Below, piece after piece: positions 1 to 7,855 of a stretch of DNA of 16,378 nucleotides (the first letter of the stretch is position 1; the number at the start of each line of letters is the position of its first letter). Source of the DNA: Caldisericaceae bacterium (GTDB lineage: Bacteria > Caldisericota > Caldisericia > Caldisericales > Caldisericaceae). The DNA lies in NCBI GenBank assembly GCA_026987225.1, contig JALSNB010000080.1, positions 1 to 16,378 on the forward strand, written 5' to 3'. The position numbers were made by a program, and so were the translations under genes. The notes below the pieces were generated by a model. That model saw only the letters and a program-made list of their open reading frames with translations. It was not told where the DNA came from and searched no databases.

Positions 1-82
1 CATCATTTTCCTCTTCGATTAAACCTCTCAAACTCTGTATTGCGTTTTTCAATTCCACGGCACTTTTATTATTCAGTTCCAT
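1..82 (-). CDS. Unidentified gene, first 27 codons (partial)
   Basis: An open frame begins with ATG at 82 and runs off the left edge. A strong ribosome-binding site GGGAGG (95-90) lies 7 bases upstream, which makes the start convincing. The visible N-terminus begins MELNNKSAVELKNAIQSLRG and continues LIEEEND: hydrophilic, helix-forming, with no signal peptide or membrane helix. That rules out yajC, a frequent neighbour of tgt, which starts with a membrane helix. I do not recognise the family; the visible part is too short. It follows tgt by 48 bases in the same direction. Confidence 0.7.
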   Translation of the reverse strand, partial: MELNNKSAVELKNAIQSLRGLIEEEND

Positions 83-100
83 TCTAATACCTCCCGATTA

Positions 101-129
101 ATTATAATACAAAAAAGATAACTTATGAA
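101..129 (-). promoter_or_regulatory. Weak promoter candidate after tgt
   Basis: Minus strand: TATAAT at 106-101 with TTCATA at 129-124 (4 of 6 to the -35 consensus, 17-base spacer). Initiation near 94 would place the start inside the GGGAGG ribosome-binding site of the next gene, which argues against it. Reported only as a possibility in the 48-base gap after tgt. Confidence 0.25.
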
Positions 130-130
130 A

Positions 131-1249
131 TTAACTCGTCCCGCCGGAATACCGCTTCTTAAATTCCGTATAAAATTCTTCAAATCTGTCTTCCTTTATC
201 GAATTTCTTATGTCCTCTATCAACCTATGCATGAAAAATAAATTATGAATCGTTGCAAGCCGAGGCGCAAGATACTCCTTTGCCTTAAAAAGGTGATTCA
301 AATATGCTTTTGTATAATATTTACACGTATGGCACTCACAATCTTCCTCTATGGGTGAGAAATCCTCTTTGTAAATTGATTTTGTAATTTTTATCGGCCC
401 GTTCCTTGTAAAGAGTGTTCTGTTGCGCGCAACACGTGTCGGAAGAACGCAATCGAACATATCCACACCGAGCCGTACATATTCCAAGATACTTAACGGA
501 TCTCCGACGCCCATAAGATACCTCGGCTTATTTTCAGGAAGCAAAGACACGGTGTAATCAACAAATTCTTTTGTGAGTGCTTTCTCTTCGCCTATACTCA
601 ACCCGCCGAGCGTAACTCCCGGAAAGTTCATGGACAGCACGGACTCAACGGCTTTTTTTCGCAGTTCCTTGTAAAAGCCTCCTTGTATAACCCCAAACAT
701 TATTTGATCGTCACGTTTTTTTGCTTTTAAGCTCCTTTCCGCCCATTTTAACGTAATGTCCAGTTCCTTAGCCGTATCCTTAAAATCAGTAGGGTAAGCG
801 CTGCAAATATCAAGAGGTATTATGATATCGGCACCTATTTTTTCCTCTATATCCACAACTCGCTCCGGTGTAAAATAATGTTTTGAACCGTCGATAAAGG
901 AACGGAACTCGACTCCGTCTTCCTTAATCTTACGAATTTCCCTTAGAGAGAGCACCTGAAAACCACCGCTATCCGTAAGCATGGAATGGTGCCAGTTCAT
1001 AAATCTGTGCAGGCCGCCAAGTTTGTCAATCGTTTCGGCACCGGGCTGAAGATACAAGTGGTATGTGTTCCCGAGAATAATTTTAAATCCTATCCGTTCG
1101 AGATCCGTAGAATCCAGTGTTTTAACGGTAGCTTGCGTACCAACCGGCATAAACACCGGAGTTTCGATTTTACCGTGAGCCGTATCGAATTCCGTCAAAC
1201 GAGCCCTACTTCGAGTACTTTTTTTAATCACCTTAAAATTAATGTCCAT
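131..1249 (-). CDS. tgt: tRNA-guanine transglycosylase Tgt
   Basis: Swaps guanine 34 of Asp, Asn, His and Tyr tRNAs for the preQ1 base, the step before QueA. It is 372 residues, as usual. Asp93 lies in LTDSGGFQV, Gln189 in GVIQGG, and the nucleophile Asp266 in MFDCVLPTRVARNRTLFT. Zinc ligands are Cys304, Cys306, Cys309 and His335. The substrate-pocket segment that in most bacterial Tgts reads D-E-C-x-P-Y-P is D-I-C-S-A-Y-P here (147-153): Asp147 and Cys149 are kept, but the Glu and first Pro are replaced. The ATG at 1249 has GAGGTG 5 bases upstream. The gene ends 48 bases before the next start, one of the larger gaps in the window. Confidence 0.97.
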   Translation of the reverse strand: MDINFKVIKKSTRSRARLTEFDTAHGKIETPVFMPVGTQATVKTLDSTDLERIGFKIILGNTYHLYLQPGAETIDKLGGLHRFMNWHHSMLTDSGGFQVLSLREIRKIKEDGVEFRSFIDGSKHYFTPERVVDIEEKIGADIIIPLDICSAYPTDFKDTAKELDITLKWAERSLKAKKRDDQIMFGVIQGGFYKELRKKAVESVLSMNFPGVTLGGLSIGEEKALTKEFVDYTVSLLPENKPRYLMGVGDPLSILEYVRLGVDMFDCVLPTRVARNRTLFTRNGPIKITKSIYKEDFSPIEEDCECHTCKYYTKAYLNHLFKAKEYLAPRLATIHNLFFMHRLIEDIRNSIKEDRFEEFYTEFKKRYSGGTS

Positions 1250-1258
1250 TTTTTCACC

Positions 1259-2293
1259 TCAAATAATAAGCATTGCATCACCGAAACTATAAAATCTGTA
1301 ATGCTCTTTCACTGCAATATCATACGCTTTTAATACGAATTCTTTGCCGGCAAAAGCAGAAACAAGCATAAGCAACGTAGTTCTCGGAAAATGAAAATTC
1401 GTTATTATCGCATCAACAATTTTGAACGGATAACCGGGTTTTATGAAGAGGCGTGTTTTACCTCTCATAGGCTTCAATATTCCGTTAAACGTCGCTGCCG
1501 TTTCAAGCGTTCTTACAACAGTCGTTCCGCAAGCAAAAATCCTTCCGCCGTTTTTTCGTGCTTCATTAACTATTTTTGCAGTTTTCTCATCAATAACAAA
1601 CTCCTCTTCGTGCATTTTGTGACGTTCAATGATTTCTTCCTTTACGGGTTTAAACGTGCCAAGGCCTACATGGAGAGTTATATAAGCAATCTTCACGCCT
1701 TTATTTTCCAAACGTTTTAGCAGCGGCTTCGTAAAATGCAAACCTGCGGTTGGAGAAGCAACGGCACCCTCGTTAGATGCAAAAATCGTTTGATATTCGT
1801 CATCTGCAGTAATTTTGCCCTTTATATACGGAGGAAGCGGAATGTTCCCAATCTTTTCAAGAATGGAACGCATAGACAAACCGCTTTTTGACATGAATTT
1901 CACTTTATTTTCTCCGTATTCACCCTTTTCCAGTATTTTAACGGTTATACCGTCTTTTTCGCTCACAACAATTTCGTCTCCCACGTGAACCCTTCTGTTC
2001 GGGCTTGTAAGTGCTTTCCATTCGTATTCCCCGACCTGCTTGAGTAAAAACACTTCTCGTTTTCCGAAAGTATCTTTATTTACACCCTTAATTCTTGCCT
2101 TTATTACTTTAGTGTTGTTCAACACAAGGACATCGCCTTTTTTAAAAAATTGCTCTATCTGAAAAAATTTCATATGGGAAATCGTTTTCGATTCCCTGTT
2201 AAGCACCATAAGACGTGCATGGTCTCTCGGGTAAACCGGATGCTGGGCTATTAAGCCTTCCGGCAAATCGTAATCAAATTCTTCGATTCTCAT
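1259..2293 (-). CDS. queA: S-adenosylmethionine:tRNA ribosyltransferase-isomerase QueA
   Basis: Converts 7-aminomethyl-7-deazaguanine in tRNA to epoxyqueuosine, using the ribosyl group of SAM; it acts after Tgt. It is 344 residues, normal. Family motifs: FDYDLPEGLIAQHPVYPRDH (6-25), GAVASPTAGLHFT (176-188), LHVGLGTFKPV (207-217), the GTTVVRTLET segment (256-265), TNFHFPRTTLLML (298-310) and the C-terminal YRFYSFGDAMLII. The start ATG overlaps the cvpA stop (ATGA) and lacks a clear ribosome-binding site; the stop TGA is part of the GAGGTG site of tgt. Head-to-tail queA-tgt is the common arrangement. The ruvAB genes often found upstream in other bacteria are absent. Confidence 0.97.
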   Translation of the reverse strand: MRIEEFDYDLPEGLIAQHPVYPRDHARLMVLNRESKTISHMKFFQIEQFFKKGDVLVLNNTKVIKARIKGVNKDTFGKREVFLLKQVGEYEWKALTSPNRRVHVGDEIVVSEKDGITVKILEKGEYGENKVKFMSKSGLSMRSILEKIGNIPLPPYIKGKITADDEYQTIFASNEGAVASPTAGLHFTKPLLKRLENKGVKIAYITLHVGLGTFKPVKEEIIERHKMHEEEFVIDEKTAKIVNEARKNGGRIFACGTTVVRTLETAATFNGILKPMRGKTRLFIKPGYPFKIVDAIITNFHFPRTTLLMLVSAFAGKEFVLKAYDIAVKEHYRFYSFGDAMLII

Positions 2294-3006
2294 TTCAAAA
2301 CCGGTGTGATAATCTGAATGATTTTATCTTTTAGGAACGGCAGAAGCGTAGAGCCGATTTGATAAAATTTAGACACTTCGACTTGATGGATAAAACCTGT
2401 ATTCCCCGCATTAAAATAACCTGCGGAAACAACAATTACCTCGGCAATAATGTAAAGCACGCTGAATGCAATAAGCAACCTGAACAACGCACCGAAAAAT
2501 GCGTCCACCCATTTCAAAAAAGGACTTACTCGTATTCCGTTCCTGACAAATACGCCGACGATCCTGAATATGATAAGAACCAAAATAAAAAGTATGATAA
2601 ACGAAATGCCGATCAAAATAGTGAAAGCAATGCTGTGAACAATGTATTGCTGAACGGTAAACGCCTGATTAGGTTTTACGCTGTTCAAAATAAAATTTTG
2701 GATAAAAGGCGGAAGGTGTAAAACCGAAAGAGCGGAAGCAATGTTTTGCTTTGTTGCGGGTGCAGTTGATATAATCGAGGGAAGTTTCACCGCATCGTTA
2801 ACTTTTGAAGATATAAACGGCGTTATGTGTATAAATTTATCAATTGTAGGGGCAAAGTTCAACGCATTTGCCTTTGCTATAATCCAACCGAAAATTACGC
2901 CTGCAATATCAAACAGAGGGACTATTATACCGCTCCTCACTCCCTTGATTATTTCAATAACAAGAATAATAAAAACTACAAGGTCAACGTAATTTACATT
3001 ACTCAT
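2290..3006 (-). CDS. CvpA family membrane protein
   Basis: A 238-residue membrane protein. The N-terminus (VNYVDLVVFIILVIEIIKGV, then RSGIIVPLFDIAGVIFGWII) matches the CvpA/colicin V production family pattern of a D-(I/L)-V-hydrophobic stretch, G-x-x-x-G and a second helix. Membrane helices lie at about 6-22, 26-44, 123-151 and 168-195, with a long soluble loop between the second and third (about 45-122) and a polar tail. The family is tied to colicin V export, envelope stress and purine-linked phenotypes in enterobacteria, but its molecular activity is not settled. The gene lies 31 bases after hflX without a ribosome-binding site, and may start from a leaderless promoter. Its TGA overlaps the queA ATG (ATGA), so it should be translated with queA. 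Confidence 0.8.
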   Translation of the reverse strand: MSNVNYVDLVVFIILVIEIIKGVRSGIIVPLFDIAGVIFGWIIAKANALNFAPTIDKFIHITPFISSKVNDAVKLPSIISTAPATKQNIASALSVLHLPPFIQNFILNSVKPNQAFTVQQYIVHSIAFTILIGISFIILFILVLIIFRIVGVFVRNGIRVSPFLKWVDAFFGALFRLLIAFSVLYIIAEVIVVSAGYFNAGNTGFIHQVEVSKFYQIGSTLLPFLKDKIIQIITPVLK

Positions 3007-3013
3007 AGCATAG

Positions 3014-3041
3014 ATTTTACACGCTTAACAAAGATTTTCAA
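3014..3041 (-). promoter_or_regulatory. Candidate promoter giving a leaderless cvpA-queA-tgt mRNA
   Basis: Minus strand: -35 TTGAAA at 3041-3036 (5 of 6 to consensus, overlapping the hflX stop), a 16-base spacer, and -10 TAAAAT at 3019-3014 (5 of 6). Only 7 bases separate the -10 from the cvpA ATG at 3006, so initiation would fall at or next to the A of the start codon. No Shine-Dalgarno sequence precedes this ATG, which agrees with leaderless translation. This is a prediction from spacing and motif alone. Confidence 0.5.
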
Positions 3042-4291
3042 TAGCGTACAAAGTATTTTTTGAACTTTTGCATATTTTCTTTGAATCCCTCTGCCTCAAT
3101 AAGCATGCCTTTTTCCGTATTTTCGGAGTTTAATACATTGACTTCCCTGTAGATTTTTGATGTTACGGCAGGCTCATTGTAGGGCACCAAGAGTTTTACT
3201 CTCATATACTGTTTGCTGATTTCATCTTTAATTCTGTCTTTCAAATTTTCAATCCCTATTCCGTTCAATGCGGAAATAAGCACAGCATTCGGATAGCGAT
3301 TTCTAAGAAATTTCATTTTTAAGGCATCGATTTTATCGATCTTATTAAACACAAGGATCTGAGGAATTTTGGAAGCATTCAATTTGTTTATGGTGGACAG
3401 GACAGATTCCATCTTATCTTTAAAATCGGGAACGGATGCATCAACGACATGCACAATGATCCACGCATCCAAAATTTCTTCCAGCGTAGAGTGAAACGCA
3501 TAGATTAAGGTAGGTGGAAGGTCCCTGATAAAGCCGATTGTATCGACTAATAAAATCTTGTTTTTATCGTCCAATTTCGCTTCCCTTACAAGTGTGTCCA
3601 GTGTGGAAAAAAGCATATCTTCCACATAGGCATCACTAATTCCGGTAAGTTTGTTAAGCAAAGTGGATTTACCGCTGTTTGTATATCCCACAAGCGCAAC
3701 AATCGGCACATTGCTTTTCCTTCTCTTTTTACGCCTCAACTCTCTCTGCCTTTTGATATCTTTAAGTTTTTCTTCGAGAATTTTTATCCTTTTCTCAATA
3801 TAACGCCTTTTAAGTTCGGTTTTCTTTTCTCCAGGCCCCTTTAATCCCATTTCAGAACCTACTTGTTGATCCATATAAATGCCGCTGTGAACAATTTCCG
3901 GAAGATGCATCCTGAGCTCGGAAAGTTCCACTTGCAATTTTCCTTCTTTCGTTTTCGCCCTCATGTCGAAAATCATAAGAATGAGGTGAGGGCGATCAAC
4001 CACGGATACTCCTATTTCCTTTGTAAGATTTCTGAGCTGTAAATACGTAAGTTTTGTATCGACAAAAACAAAATCTGCGTTAAGCAATTTAACTATCTGT
4101 TTTATTTCGGCAACCTTGCCTTTTCCGAGAAAAAAAGCGTAGTTCGGATAGCGCACCACCTGAGTGGATTCCCCGACAATTTCTATTCCGAGTGTTTGAA
4201 CAAGATAGCGGAATTCTTCAAACGAATCTTCGGATATTTCGCGTTGATTTGGTTGTACAACCTGGACAAGAACCGCTTTTTTGCCTTCCAT
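3038..4291 (-). CDS. hflX: GTPase HflX
   Basis: Ribosome-associated GTPase; in E. coli and others it splits stalled or heat-damaged 70S ribosomes. It is 417 residues. The N-terminal HflX domain (about 5-165) includes RPHLILMIFDMRAKTKEGKL (100-119) and LQVELSELRMHLPEIV, followed by a basic coiled-coil linker (about 155-192). The G domain has G1 GYTNSGKST (202-210), a switch region FSTLDTLVRE, G3 DTIGF (250-254), G4 NKID (316-319) and G5 SAL (340-342). In the linker the usual GPGETQLE-like element reads GPGEKKTE, a mild departure. The C-terminal domain (about 360-417) is short and of unclear role. The ATG abuts the previous stop without a gap and has no clear ribosome-binding site, implying coupling. 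Confidence 0.96.
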   Translation of the reverse strand: MEGKKAVLVQVVQPNQREISEDSFEEFRYLVQTLGIEIVGESTQVVRYPNYAFFLGKGKVAEIKQIVKLLNADFVFVDTKLTYLQLRNLTKEIGVSVVDRPHLILMIFDMRAKTKEGKLQVELSELRMHLPEIVHSGIYMDQQVGSEMGLKGPGEKKTELKRRYIEKRIKILEEKLKDIKRQRELRRKKRRKSNVPIVALVGYTNSGKSTLLNKLTGISDAYVEDMLFSTLDTLVREAKLDDKNKILLVDTIGFIRDLPPTLIYAFHSTLEEILDAWIIVHVVDASVPDFKDKMESVLSTINKLNASKIPQILVFNKIDKIDALKMKFLRNRYPNAVLISALNGIGIENLKDRIKDEISKQYMRVKLLVPYNEPAVTSKIYREVNVLNSENTEKGMLIEAEGFKENMQKFKKYFVRY

Positions 4292-4654
4292 CTAAGCGCC
4301 GATAGTTCTGTGCGGGAACAAAATCTTTGTAATGATAGAGCTGAAAATTGAAAGCAGAATGGCACCCCAGAACGCATCCCAAAATGAAGAAATTCTGAAT
4401 CCGAAATCAAGAGCAGAAATTATCTCTAACAGTACGCCGTTAATAATGAGAAGAAAAAGACCCAATGTAAGAACCGTAATGGGAAGAGAAACAACTATAA
4501 AGAAAGGCTTCAACGTCGCGTTCATTATGCCAAGCAATATCCCGGCAATAACAAGGCTTGAAAAATTACTGAACTTAAAGCCGTGAATAATCCTGCTGAC
4601 TATAAAAAACGATATTATATTTATCGTCCATGATGTTAAAATTCTTGCAACCAT
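4292..4654 (-). CDS. Small membrane protein, YvlD / phage holin family 4 type
   Basis: A 120-residue protein with four hydrophobic segments (about 5-24, 31-47, 51-78, 93-112). The middle resembles the PF04020 signature (MNATLKPFFIVVSLPITVL followed by TLGLFLLIINGVLL). Despite the phage-holin family name these proteins are widespread chromosomal membrane proteins, such as B. subtilis YvlD, without an established biochemical role; nothing else here suggests a prophage. The start ATG 4654 has a strong AGGAGG 6 bases upstream, embedded in the last uvrC codons. Its TAG stop is followed directly by the hflX ATG, so it is probably translated together with uvrC and hflX. No function can be inferred from the neighbours. 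Confidence 0.8.
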   Translation of the reverse strand: MVARILTSWTINIISFFIVSRIIHGFKFSNFSSLVIAGILLGIMNATLKPFFIVVSLPITVLTLGLFLLIINGVLLEIISALDFGFRISSFWDAFWGAILLSIFSSIITKILFPHRTIGA

Positions 4655-4655
4655 T

Positions 4656-6296
4656 CTATTCCTCCTCTTTTAGTATACCAGAACTGTGAAGTTTTGTAAA
4701 ATACGCTTTGGCAAAACGGTGCGATTCATCTCTCACCCTTTGAAGAAGTTTTAATACTTCCGAACTCCGAGGAAGCCTGATAGGTTCGTCTTTTCCCTCA
4801 AAAAAAATAAGCTCTTCCTTTTTGGCAAGAGAAGCTATCGCCACATCCACTCCGAGCAGTTTCTTTATACTGATTGCTGCGTCCAACTGCCCCTTTCCTC
4901 CGTCAATAAGTAGCAAATCCGGATTTCTGTTTGAAAACAACTCTCCACGTTCTTTGAATCTCCTGAAAAGAACTTCCTTTATCATTGCATAATCGTTAGG
5001 TCCGTTAACAAACTTTATTTTGAATTTCCTATACTGACTCTTGTCCGGTTTTCCGTTTGTAAATACTACCATGGAGCCTACGGCGTCTTTTCCGGATACA
5101 TTCGAAATATCGTATCCTTCTATCCTAATAGGAATTTCTTTTAAATTTAAAAGCTCTTTAAGGGATTCGAGTATTCTCTTTTCTTTCAAAAATTTCCTCC
5201 GCTCGTTATAATTCGTAAGATGCACCGCCGCATTTTGATATGCCATATCAAGCAACTCCTTTTGTAAAGCACCTCTTGGAACGGAGATATTTATACTCGT
5301 ATGGTTTTCCTTTGATAAATACTCTTCTATAAATTTTTTATTGGGGAGTTTCGACGGAACGTATATCCTTTGAAAATTTCCGTGAAACGGATTTTGCAAA
5401 AGGAACTTTTCTATTATTTCGGATTCATTTGCTTTCAGAGGAACGTTCAAAACAAAAGGATATGAAGCAATTACGCGCCCGTGCCTTACTATAATTTTTA
5501 CCAATACCGCACGAGTTCTCTTTTTATATACGGATATTACATCAAAAGACACGTTTTTATCCGTTATAACCCTTTGTTTTTCCATAATCGAAGAAATGCC
5601 CTTGATCTGATCCCTGTAAATAGCGGCTTTTTCAAATTCCAGTGCGTTTTTTGCTCTAACCATTTTTCTGTTTAAATCCGCTAAAACGTTTTCTCCGTTG
5701 CCTTTAAGGAACATCTTTAGCCCGATTACAATGTTCATATACTCTTTTTCACTGATCATATGAGCACACGGAGCACTGCACAGTTTAAGATGATAGAGAA
5801 GGCAGGGCTCCAAATTTTTATCATCTCGAATCTTGACATTACACGTTCTCACAGGGAAAATCTTTCTGATCGCCTTAATCGTATGATCTATTGCCTTGCC
5901 GTGCGGAAACGGCCCGAAGTATTCACCGTTTTCACCTCTGATACGATACACTTTCAAAAGTCTCGGATACCTTTCGTTCGTTATTTTTATATAAGGATAA
6001 TTCTCGTCATCAACGAGGCGGATGTTGTATTTGGGCTTATGTTGCTTTATGAGATTATTTTCCAAAAGCAATGCTTCCTCTTCAGAAGAGGTAACAATAA
6101 AATTTACTTCCTTTATATGCTTTGAAAGCGAAACGGTTTTCACATCCCGGGGATGAATGTAAGAACTCACCCTGTCCCTCAGCTTACTTGCCTTTCCGAT
6201 ATAAAGAATCTCCCCCCGCACACCTTTCATAATATAAACTCCGGGCCGCAGGGGGAGAAACTTAACTTCTTCAGGAAACTTAATGCTATTTTGCAT
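4656..6296 (-). CDS. uvrC: UvrABC system protein C lacking the C-terminal HhH domain
   Basis: Excinuclease subunit that makes both incisions in nucleotide excision repair. Visible parts: GIY-YIG nuclease (about 15-95; GVYIMKG, ILYIGKASKLRDRV, EALLLENNLIKQHKPKYN); four cysteines 152, 165, 173 and 177 at the positions that bind an Fe-S cluster in E. coli UvrC; UVR motif that contacts UvrB (about 210-240); and an RNase H-like nuclease with Asp396 (GYDISNVSG), Asp435 (NDYAM), Asp465 (LLIDGGKGQLDA) and His526 (DESHRFAKAY). The protein ends at residue 546, about 20 residues after His526. The tandem helix-hairpin-helix domain that normally follows is missing, and the next gene begins one base after the stop, so no remnant remains. 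The start overlaps rny by 11 bases with no strong ribosome-binding site, suggesting coupling. Confidence 0.95.
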   Translation of the reverse strand: MQNSIKFPEEVKFLPLRPGVYIMKGVRGEILYIGKASKLRDRVSSYIHPRDVKTVSLSKHIKEVNFIVTSSEEEALLLENNLIKQHKPKYNIRLVDDENYPYIKITNERYPRLLKVYRIRGENGEYFGPFPHGKAIDHTIKAIRKIFPVRTCNVKIRDDKNLEPCLLYHLKLCSAPCAHMISEKEYMNIVIGLKMFLKGNGENVLADLNRKMVRAKNALEFEKAAIYRDQIKGISSIMEKQRVITDKNVSFDVISVYKKRTRAVLVKIIVRHGRVIASYPFVLNVPLKANESEIIEKFLLQNPFHGNFQRIYVPSKLPNKKFIEEYLSKENHTSINISVPRGALQKELLDMAYQNAAVHLTNYNERRKFLKEKRILESLKELLNLKEIPIRIEGYDISNVSGKDAVGSMVVFTNGKPDKSQYRKFKIKFVNGPNDYAMIKEVLFRRFKERGELFSNRNPDLLLIDGGKGQLDAAISIKKLLGVDVAIASLAKKEELIFFEGKDEPIRLPRSSEVLKLLQRVRDESHRFAKAYFTKLHSSGILKEEE

Positions 6297-7842
6297 AATC
6301 CGTATAACGGGTTTCCCTTACCACGGTAACCCTGATTATTCCCGGATACACAACCTCCTCTTCGATTTTCTTTGCAACATCGTGTGAAATTTTTGCAGCA
6401 AGTTCTTCGTTGACTTCCGACGGATTTACCATAATCCTCACTTCCCTGCCTGCCTGCACAACAAACGCCTTTTTAATGCCCGGAACCGACATGGCAATTT
6501 TTTCTATTTCTTCGAGGCGTTTTATGTACATTTCAAGGTTTTCCCTTCTCGCACCGGGACGTGTGGCGGAAAGCGTATCGGATATTTGAATTATTACGTC
6601 AAGAACCGTTTCCGGCTTGACTTCGTTATGGTGAGCGGCAACCGCATGGACAACGGCAGGATTTTCTCCGTACCTCTTGAGAAGATCGGCACCTATCAAT
6701 GCGTGAGGCCCTTCGATTTCGCTTGCCATTACCTTTCCGATGTCGTGAAGCAAACCCGCTCTTTTGGCAAGCGCGATATTCTCACCGAGTTCGGACGCCA
6801 GTATGCCGGCTATAGTTGCCGTTTCTATGGAATGCCTCATCAAATTTTGGCCATAACTCGTCCTAAATTTCATTTTTCCAACGAGTTTTTTAATTTCATC
6901 CGGCACATTGTAAACTGCAACTTCCATAAGTGCATCTTCAGCTTCCTTTAAGATCATCTGATCGACTTCTTTTTCCGCTTCCTGAACAAAATCCTCAATT
7001 CTTGCAGGGTGGATTCTGCCGTCTATTATGAGCCTCTCGAGGGCATGGCGTGCAACTTCACGCCTTATCGGATCAAAACATGAAAGCGTAACCGCTTCGG
7101 GCGTATCGTCAACAAGAATATCCACACCGGTTAACGTTTCGAATGTCCTAATGTTTCTTCCTTCTCTTCCTATAATCCTTCCTTTTAATTCTTCGGAAGG
7201 CAGCGGCACAACGGAAACGGTTGTTTCCGAAACGTAATCAGTTGCACAGCGTTCCATTGCCTGAGACAAAAGCACTTTTGCTTTTTCGTTAAGGTTGTAT
7301 TCCAATTCCTTTTCCATTTCGCTGATCTTTTTGGAATACTCATATTGAAGTTCTTTTTGCATATTATCCAATACGATTTTTCGCGCCTCTTCTGGAGTAA
7401 GATTAGCAACACGGTTATATTCCATTTCTATTTCCTGAAGCTTTTCCTCGGCATCTTTTCTGAGCGATTCCAATTCCTGCTCTCTTTTTAAAAGTTCCTT
7501 TTCTTTTCTCTCCGCAGAAGCGGCTTTTCGCTCTGCAATTTCTTCTTTTCTCAGTAATCTGTTTTCAATTTCCTGAATTTGTTTCTGCTCACTCTTTATA
7601 CGGTTTTCAAGCTCGGCGCGTTTTGATTCCAGTTCTTCCTTAATCTGAATACGCATCTCACGCCGCTCCGCCTCGATTTCTTTTTCCGCTTCTTCTTTTT
7701 TCTTTTTGGCGTACTCGTCTATAGTGCCAATTTTCGTATTGTAAATATATCTTTCAAACAGATAGCCCAGCAAAAAGCCGACGACTAACATTAAGATCGT
7801 AATTATAAGATACAATATATACGGAACCTGCATTCCTTTCAC
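6286..7842 (-). CDS. rny: Ribonuclease Y
   Basis: Membrane-anchored endoribonuclease that starts mRNA decay in many bacteria lacking RNase E. It is 518 residues, typical. Order: transmembrane helix (about 7-31), long charged coiled coil (about 42-200), KH RNA-binding domain with GRIIGREGRNIRTFE (221-235), HD phosphohydrolase domain with His337 (MRHSIET), the His366-Asp367 pair (LLHDIGK), His380 (EGPHALIG), His404 (AAHHNEV) and Asp422 (SDTLSATRPGARRE), and the conserved C-terminus GIIRVTVVRETRYTDYAK. All metal-binding residues are present. The start is GTG 7842, chosen from the AGGAGG 7 bases upstream. The end overlaps uvrC by 11 bases. The recA-recX-rny neighbourhood is seen in several phyla. 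Confidence 0.97.
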   Translation of the reverse strand: MKGMQVPYILYLIITILMLVVGFLLGYLFERYIYNTKIGTIDEYAKKKKEEAEKEIEAERREMRIQIKEELESKRAELENRIKSEQKQIQEIENRLLRKEEIAERKAASAERKEKELLKREQELESLRKDAEEKLQEIEMEYNRVANLTPEEARKIVLDNMQKELQYEYSKKISEMEKELEYNLNEKAKVLLSQAMERCATDYVSETTVSVVPLPSEELKGRIIGREGRNIRTFETLTGVDILVDDTPEAVTLSCFDPIRREVARHALERLIIDGRIHPARIEDFVQEAEKEVDQMILKEAEDALMEVAVYNVPDEIKKLVGKMKFRTSYGQNLMRHSIETATIAGILASELGENIALAKRAGLLHDIGKVMASEIEGPHALIGADLLKRYGENPAVVHAVAAHHNEVKPETVLDVIIQISDTLSATRPGARRENLEMYIKRLEEIEKIAMSVPGIKKAFVVQAGREVRIMVNPSEVNEELAAKISHDVAKKIEEEVVYPGIIRVTVVRETRYTDYAK

Positions 7843-7849
7843 ATCCTCA

Positions 7850-7855
7850 CCTCCT
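7850..7855 (-). promoter_or_regulatory. Ribosome-binding site deciding the rny start
   Basis: AGGAGG at 7855-7850, overlapping the recX stop codon, is 7 bases before the GTG at 7842. The alternative ATG at 7833 in the same frame would be 16 bases away, so GTG is preferred. Confidence 0.7.

Noticed and set aside
986..1333. Plus-strand open frame of 115 codons across the tgt/queA junction
   Set aside because: It is opposite two complete, conserved genes and its product is of unlikely composition; a shadow. The other plus-strand frames in the window fail the same way.
3003..3011. Two-codon upstream frame ATG-CTA-TGA overlapping the cvpA start
   Set aside because: It has no ribosome-binding site and would be at the very end of, or before, the predicted leaderless transcript. 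Such a short match is expected by chance.
4183..4410. Minus-strand frame of 75 codons spanning the hflX start
   Set aside because: It is out of frame with both hflX and the YvlD-like gene, which are well supported and abut directly, and its product resembles nothing I know.
4292..4654. Phage holin, hence a prophage remnant
   Set aside because: The family name is misleading: members are common chromosomal proteins, and no other phage gene, integrase or attachment repeat is present.
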